Origin: Sorghum bicolor | Taxonomy: Eukaryota; Streptophyta; Magnoliopsida; Poales; Poaceae | Direction: 5' to 3' | Assembly (NCBI RefSeq): GCF_000003195.3 | Contig: NC_012871.2 | Span: 48,889,862-48,953,861, forward strand | DNA length: 64,000 bases | Shown here: positions 58,257 through 64,000 of the stretch, piece by piece | Numbering within the stretch: position 1 is the first letter of the stretch | Layout: every line of letters begins with the position of its first letter | Notes under the pieces: generated by a model | Database searches by the model: none | What the model was told of the DNA's origin: nothing | Seen by the model: the letters and a program-made list of their open reading frames with translations, nothing else | Made by a program: the position numbers and the translations under genes

Positions 58257-58302
58257 CAGGTTCAGCATTATAAATGCAGTGTTTGTGTATTTAAAAACAA
58301 AC

Positions 58303-59586
58303 GAGTGTACTATGGTATTTATACGCACACAGATAAATCCGCAAGCGCATGGATACTGTTGTAGCTTTTACCTGGTTAATGGTTTTATCGTATCCACAGG
58401 GAAATGGGAGAACTGATCTACGCTCTAACTTAACCTAGATAGATAGATGGGTGTAAATAGGAAAGATGGTAGAATTGAATAAGAATAATATTTAAGGTAA
58501 AATAACAATGGGTGATAATATGGGAAAAGAGAGTAGAGCAATCTAGTATATGGGCGATGGTAGGAGAATAGAGAGAATAACTATGGTTTCTCTACTTCAA
58601 AGGGGTATGTCTATGTCTGGGACAAACCACGTGATAAGAATACACCACAAAGGATGCTTATCCATAGGCCGATAAACCCTACCCGTCCTGCTAGCAGGAG
58701 GTGGACTACAGGGGACCAACGTAAGTGTCACCTACGTAGCCTACCACACGATCCAGCTAGACAGGGGATATCCACAAGTAATCTAGATCTAAGCACCACG
58801 CTTACACCTGTACTACAACTCTCACCTATAGCGTCCTATAGATTAAAGTACTCAAAAGAGTTGTGAACCAGAACATATATGAATAGTAATTGCATAATGA
58901 AATAGAAGTAGATTACCAGAGTCATCCCATGAGCAAGCTTGATTAGAGCTTGATCATGGCGAAGTACAACCGGAGGAAGAACCGACAGGCCAGCCTCTCC
59001 TCCAATCCTCCCTCGCTCTCCATCTCGCTACTATCTAAATCTACTCTAGTTTAGAGATGAGAGGAGAGCTCTCATCTCCAAACCCTAGCTTTTGCTCTGT
59101 CTATGAATAATGAATAGGGATCAAGGGGGTGCCTCCTCTAGGGGCCAGGGGGTCTGCTTATATAGTCCCCTCAAGTGAATCTGGGCCGTCGGATCAACCC
59201 GACATTGATTGAACGGTTATCCATGATCCTTTAGGTTGGTGGAGCATAATCCGCGAGGTTGATCGTCATTGGTGGAAAAAACAGGGCAGGCGCCCTAAGG
59301 AGTAGGGCGGGCGCCCTATCCCTGAGCCCGCTCGGCTTCCCGTTCGTTCCCGTGGCTTCTGGAGTCTTCTAGATGATAGAAAATTATGCGGCACGTTAAT
59401 ATCTCTATGTAAACCCGACATGTGGGCCCTTCCTCCATATTTCCTGATAACCCCCTAAAGAAATAGACAAATACCAAAACTCATGGAATTCTATCAGATA
59501 AAACCCTAAGTCTGGATGTTGGTTGCATTTGGATCTTTTTCTTTGTTTATTTGATAATTAAATTTGGTACTTAAGGACCGTCAACA
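58303..59586 (-). repeat. G2: duplicated copy of solo LTR G1, missing its outer 57 bp
   Basis: 1284 bp identical to G1 apart from scattered substitutions. It lacks the outer end and left target copy because the duplication junction falls inside the LTR. HSE-like block 59357-59374, hairpin 58790-58804, TATA 59158-59164. Confidence 0.9.
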
Positions 59587-60479
59587 CACGTCTTGGCAAA
59601 TTATTTCTCGGTCATCCTCAACCAAGCTTGTCATCAGTGGCTCCTCGGCTTACCTGAAAACTCATTCGACTCATGGGAAGAACTGCGGCAGGCATTCATC
59701 GACAATTTCATCGCCATGTGTGAGCAACCAGGAAACAAGTATGATCTCGAGAGGATAAGGGACCAAAAAAACAAGCCCTTGCGTGATTACATCCGACGCT
59801 TCTCACATATGCGCCTCAAGATCCCAAAGATTTCCCATGACGAGGCTATTTCAGCTTTCATCAAAGGTCTCCGTTTTCATGAAGCTTTGAGAAGCAAGCT
59901 ACTACGCAAGAGGCCGACCACGATCGCCGAACTCCTCGCCACGGCCAAGAATTATGCCGACGCTGACGACGTAGAAAAACTCATCAGAGAAGACGTCCGA
60001 GGAACCCAACAAAACGAGCAAACTCCCCGACGGGACGACAACCGCGTACGTTTCGACAACCGAAACCCTCAGTGTAGCAAGAACCACGACATCCGCGATG
60101 ACTTCAGAGGCAAGCGACCTCGCTACAACGATCATGAGGTGAACACAGTCAAGCGTTCCAATGGATGACAAGACTATTAGGAAGACTACAACAAAACCTT
60201 GAAGGGTCGTGCCAACTTCATCCCAAGTCTAACCATATGATGGAGGAATGTCGTGTCCTCACGAGCATCTACAAGCAGCGGGCCGCTCAAGGAGACGCCA
60301 CCAAGACTACCGGGAAGCACGACAGGCGCAACCAAGACGACGAAGACGACGACCAGGACAGGGACCCACGGCATCAATACGTCAATCCAACTGATGTAGT
60401 CCACACCAAATGGAGGGAAGGTTTCGATTGAGTAAAAGCGGGAGAGGAAACTCCTCAAGAGAGCCTGCCTAAATGTGGA
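59587..60479 (+). pseudogene. Element H Gag core, copy 2 (central frame open)
   Basis: The frame 59593-60168 (191 codons) reads without a break through LANYFSVILNQACHQWLLGL, RDYIRRFSHMRLKIPKI and KLIREDVRGTQQNEQTP. It is followed by a second frame with the CQLHPKSNHMMEEC segment (60165-60431). One extra A relative to copy 1 keeps the frame. It is still only a fragment, cut on both sides by LTRs. Confidence 0.75.
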
Positions 60480-61711
60480 TGTTGACGGTCCTTAAGTACC
60501 AAATATAATCATCAAATAAATAAAGAAAAGGATCCAAATGCAACCAACACCTAGACTTAGGGTTTTATCTGACAGAATTCCATGAGTTTTGGTGTTTGTC
60601 TATTTCTGCAGGGGGTTATCAGGAAATACGAAAGAAAGGCCCACATGTCAGGATTACATAGAGATATCAACGCACCGCGCAATTTTCTACCATCTAGAAG
60701 ACTCCAGAAGCCACGGGAAGAAAGCAGAGGCCAAAAGAGGCCAGGCCCAGGGTGCTCGCCCTCTTTCCCTAGGTGCCCGCCCTATCCTGGACTCCGTTCG
60801 GGACTCTCTTCGCACACGATGTTCCACCGACCTAAAGGATCAAGGATAACGTAGTACCACATCGCCTACCGACCCAAAAACGCATAGAGGAGGAGGAATA
60901 TATAAGGAGACCCCCCTGGCCCCTGGAGAAGACAAGAAGTTATCATAGAGATTGAGTGGTGCACTCGAAGGAAAACCTCTTCTCTAAATAATATTTCTTT
61001 TTAGGCTTAGCATCCAATTTAAAGTAGAAATAGATCTTCTAGTTTCTACTAGATTGAGAGAGATAGAGTGGAGGTGTAGATCGGAGGAAGGCCGGCCTGT
61101 CGGTGTCTACTCCGAGTTGTATCTACAGGATCAAGTCTCCTAACCCGAGGCTTGCTTCTAAGATTCTTCAGTAATTCGACTTTTAATTCTAGTAAGTTCT
61201 TGTTTTATTGTTCTTTGGTTTATGAGTTTACTTTAATCCTCTTCCGGTTGAGTATTAGAGTAATCATTGCTAGCGTAAACGTGGTGTTTAGGCTAGGGTA
61301 CTCATAGATATCCCCTGACTAGCTGGACCGTGGTAGTAGCGAGGAACGTGACATTTCCGAGTTACCTTTGTATCCCATATCTTGTTAGCAGGACGGGTAG
61401 GTTTATAGGTGCGGGTCGAACATCCTTTGTGTTGTCTAGATTCCGTGAGCCTCCCCAATAGAACAGTAGATCATCCTTACCAAGGTTAGAACGAGACTAC
61501 GGTTGCAGTCTTCTCTATACATCACTCACATCGAGAAACATTCTTTGTAGCCTAAAGGGATAGTAGCAATAGATTTGGTTAGTCAGATGCACCCTTTCTC
61601 CCAGTGGTAAAAATATAAATACGATAACTCTGGATAACCTCCCGGGTGAAATGCTCACCGATATCCGTGCGCTTGAGGATCATTTCCTTATTGCGTTACC
61701 AAATATTAACA
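60480..61711 (+). repeat. I2: duplicated copy of solo LTR I1 (1232 bp)
   Basis: Same length and ends as I1, with GTGGA at 60475-60479 and 61712-61716. HSE-like block 60692-60709, hairpin 61276-61290. Confidence 0.9.
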
Positions 61712-61959
61712 GTGGATAGCTCTGACGAATTGCTCATCAACCCAAAGTTCCCTCCCTGGTCTCACCGAGAGATATCCTTCAGTAGACAAGACCAATGGGC
61801 TGTCATCCCAGAACCGGGACGTTTCCCATTAATCCTGGACCCATGCATCAACAGCGTCAGATTCGAGCGCGACCTCGTGGACGGTGGCAGCTCCATCGAC
61901 ATCCTATTCTGCAACAGCTTGCCTTCTCTTAAGCTAACCCCGGCACAACTAAAACCATA
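61712..61959 (+). pseudogene. Element H protease-domain fragment, copy 2
   Basis: As at 50087-50334, with the same PGRFPLILDP and DGGSSIDILF motifs; one Ser-to-Arg difference (FSSQDQ versus FSRQDQ). Confidence 0.7.
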
Positions 61960-63192
61960 TGTTGACGGTCCTTAAGTACCAAATATAATCATTAAATAAA
62001 TAAAGAAAAGGATCCAAATGTAACCAACACCTAGACTTAGGGTTTTATCTAACAGAATTCCACGCGTTTTGGTGTTTGTCTATTTCTGCAGGGGGTTATC
62101 AGGAAATATGGAGGAAAGGCCCACATGTCGGGTTTACATAGAGATATTAACGTGCCACGCAATTTTCTATCATCTAGAAGAGTCCAGAAGCCACGGGAAC
62201 GAACGGGAGGCCGAGCGGGCCCGAGGGCAGGGCGCCCGCCCTCCCCCCTTGGGCGCCTGCCCAGGTGTCTCACCCAATAAGGCTCCGCCTCGCGAATTAT
62301 GCTCCACCGACCTAAAGGATTAAGGAAAACCGTGTGATTAAGGTCGGTTTGATCCGACGGCCCATGTTCATTTGGAGGGACTATATAAGCAGGCCCCCTG
62401 GCCCCTGGAGGAGGGCAATCCCATTATTCATTAGCATATTTTCCAGAGAGGATTCAGAGAGAGAGGTCCCTCTAGGGTTCCAACCTCATAGGGCTTAGCA
62501 TCCAATATGAGAGTAGAATTAGTTCTTCTAGATTAAGAGAGATAGAGTGGAGGTGTAGATCGGAGGAAGCCCGACCTGTCGGTGTCTACTCTGAGGTTGT
62601 ACCTGTGGGATCAAGTCTCCTAACCCGAGGCTTGCTCCTAGGATTCTTTAGTATTTCGACTTCTAAATTCTAGTAAGTTCTTTGTTCTTATTGTTCTTTG
62701 GTTTATGAGTTTACTTTAATCTCTTCCGGTTGAGTTTAGAGTAATCATTGCTAGCGTAAACGTGGTGTTTGGGCTAGGGTACTCATAGATATCCCCTATC
62801 TAGCCGGACCGTGGTAGTAGCAAGGAACGTGACATTTCCGTAGCTACCTTTGTTGCCCACATCCCATTAGCAGGATCGGTAGGGTTTATAGGTGCGGGTT
62901 GAACATCCTTTGTGGTGTCTAGATTCCGTAAGCCTCCCCAATAGAACAGTAGATCATCCTTACCAAGGTTAGAACGAGAGTGCGGTTGTAGTCTTCTCTA
63001 TACATCGCTCACATCGAATCACATTGTTTGTAGCCTAAAGGGTAGTAGCAATAGATTTGGTTAGTCAGATGCACGCTTTCTCCAAGTGGTAAAAATATAA
63101 ATACGATACTCTGGATAACCTCCCGGGTGAAGTGCTCACCGATATCCGTGCGCTTGTGGATCATTTCCTGATGGTGTTAACAAATATCAACA
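61960..63192 (+). repeat. Element J2 5' LTR (1233 bp)
   Basis: Retains the 41-bp stretch (about 62648-62690) that J1 lacks, so J1 suffered the deletion. HSE-like block 62172-62189 with both GAA modules perfect, TATA 62382-62388, hairpin 62757-62771 (last base G). Confidence 0.9.
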
Positions 63193-63200
63193 AGCATTTC

Positions 63201-63218
63201 TGGCGCCGTTGCTGGGGA
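63201..63218 (+). other. Primer-binding site of J2 (tRNA-Asp type)
   Basis: TGGCGCCGTTGCTGGGGA, one mismatch from the perfect tRNA-Asp complement. Confidence 0.8.
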
Positions 63219-63314
63219 GAAAGACGGTTTGCTGAGATAACTTTGAGTCTTGCTATTATCTTGTATTATACTTTATACTTTTATTCTTTTATCTTTTTAT
63301 TTTTTTCCGTCTTC

Positions 63315-64000
63315 ATGGATAACTCAAATTCCACACCTATTATTGAATTTTTTGCACCTTCGGAGACCAGCCATAGACCATGGGAGTCAACAAGTCCTTT
63401 CTTTTCCCCTAATTATGATCTGTGTCTAGAGTTGATTGCAATAGGTCAAAACCAACCCTTTTCTATAGCCGAGGTCCTATCTTTTAATCAAGAAGATAAT
63501 GAACTTTTAGCTACACCTAGGGAATCTTTTAATCTTTCTATAAATTCTAGTTTAGACCTAGCCCTACAAGACCATATTTTTCCTCGATATTTTCACATTG
63601 GTCTTAATCATATAACCTTTGGTAGAGTTTTTCTTTCTTTATCTGTTAGTAAAGCAAGGTATGTCTTCATTCGTGGACATCCTTCTTGCACTAGTCTTCA
63701 TAAAAAAATTCCTAGAGATAGAGAAGGAATCATCTCCCAGACGAGGAAAGGAAGTTTCAATAGTCGATTTCCAAACATTTCAATCCCATGTTTCGGCTAT
63801 CCAACCCAAACTAGTAGTGCTCCAAAATCATCTAAAGGAATAAGAAATTCTACCTTTGGAAATTCATTTTGGGATGAGCTTAAACTTCTTGCTTCATAAG
63901 AGACCTTTGAGTGCATATAGTCTGAACCTTCCTAAGAAGGGATCTCTTAGAAAGCATCTCAAATCCAATCCCTTTGATGGACATCTAGAAAGACTCAAGG
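63315..64000 (+). pseudogene. Element J2 ORF1 (frameshift and stop; incomplete at window end)
   Basis: Begins MDNSNSTPIIEFFAPSETSH. An extra A in the run near 63704 shifts the frame at CTSLHKK. In the original frame a stop (TAA) replaces the Glu codon near 63841. J1 is intact at both places. The sequence continues past the window. Confidence 0.6.

Larger units (their letters stand above)
46679..58302 (+). repeat. Tandem segmental duplication, copy 1 (11,624 bp)
   Basis: From GAGTGTACTATGG at 46679 the sequence is repeated from 58303, with a constant offset of 11,624-11,625 bp over more than 4 kb and 11,666 after a 41-bp indel. It contains most of G1, H gag, I1, H protease, J1 and K1. Differences are scattered single bases and small indels. 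Confidence 0.92.
58303..64000 (+). repeat. Tandem segmental duplication, copy 2 (partial, runs off the window)
   Basis: Starts abruptly at GAGTGTACTATGG, joined to 46 bp of K1 internal leader after the primer-binding site. Corresponds to 46679 to about 52335. Only scattered substitutions and indels separate the copies. Confidence 0.92.
61960..64000 (+). mobile_element. Element J2: duplicated copy of J1, runs off the window
   Basis: 5' LTR 61960-63192, primer-binding site 63201-63218, ORF1 from 63315. The LTR is the full-length version (1233 bp). Confidence 0.85.

Noticed and set aside
46679..58302. Duplication produced by recombination between LTRs of the same family
   Set aside because: The junction joins the inside of G1 to the K1 leader, which share no LTR homology.

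Overview
The window looks like intergenic heterochromatin from a large grass genome, probably a panicoid grass; the species cannot be named from sequence alone. The evidence is wall-to-wall nested plant LTR retrotransposons of the Ty3/gypsy superfamily (Tekay/Del-like chromovirus, Tat/Grande-like, and a non-autonomous Athila/Tat-like family), with plant tRNA-Asp and initiator-Met primer-binding sites. I see no intact host gene, rRNA, tRNA or CRISPR array. Nearly all coding sequence is broken retrotransposon gag or pol.

Layout, left to right, with my labels. C (1-3283, + strand): 3' end of a Tat/Grande-like element carrying a decayed antisense gene of plant-mobile-domain type, cut off just inside its 3' LTR. 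D (3284-26956, - strand): a degenerate Tekay-like chromovirus with gag, zinc knuckle, PR, RT, RNase H and INT; its chromodomain is missing and its 3' LTR is split by element A. A (4620-18001, - strand): a complete non-autonomous element with two 1280-bp LTRs and target duplication GCAAA; its left LTR is itself split by a 5650-bp Tekay-like solo LTR (5012-10661, target duplication GTGCA). A probable PIF/Harbinger-type DNA element with captured gene sequence (20483-22143) lies where D's chromodomain should be. E (26957-33255, - strand): a second non-autonomous element without its 3' end. F (33256-34376 plus 42523-45062, - strand): 5' LTR and gag of a Tat-like element, split by B (34377-42522, + strand), a complete non-autonomous element closely related to E. 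E and B face each other and form a long inverted repeat.

H (45063-46621, 47963-48854, 50087-50334, + strand) is a decayed Tat-like gag and protease sequence broken by three members of the same non-autonomous family: solo LTR G1 (- strand), solo LTR I1 and element J1 (both +). J1 is in turn broken by K1, a 4.6-kb Tekay-like 5' LTR with its initiator-Met primer-binding site. The whole block 46679-58302 (11,624 bp) is then repeated head-to-tail from 58303 to the window end (G2, H copy 2, I2, J2) with only scattered differences.

The non-autonomous family (A, B, E, G, I, J) dominates the window. Its LTRs begin TGTTGACGGT. They share a TATA box, paired GC-rich motifs, a strongly conserved heat-shock-element-like block and a 15-bp hairpin whose arms co-vary. 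Members carry up to two proteins: ORF1, which I do not recognise, and ORF2, which has only an aspartic-protease-like domain. No RT, RNase H or integrase is visible, so they must borrow these from an autonomous partner not present here. The most interesting signals are the co-varying hairpins, the HSE-like block, ORF1, the doubled protease domain in A, the E/B inverted repeat and the tandem duplication.
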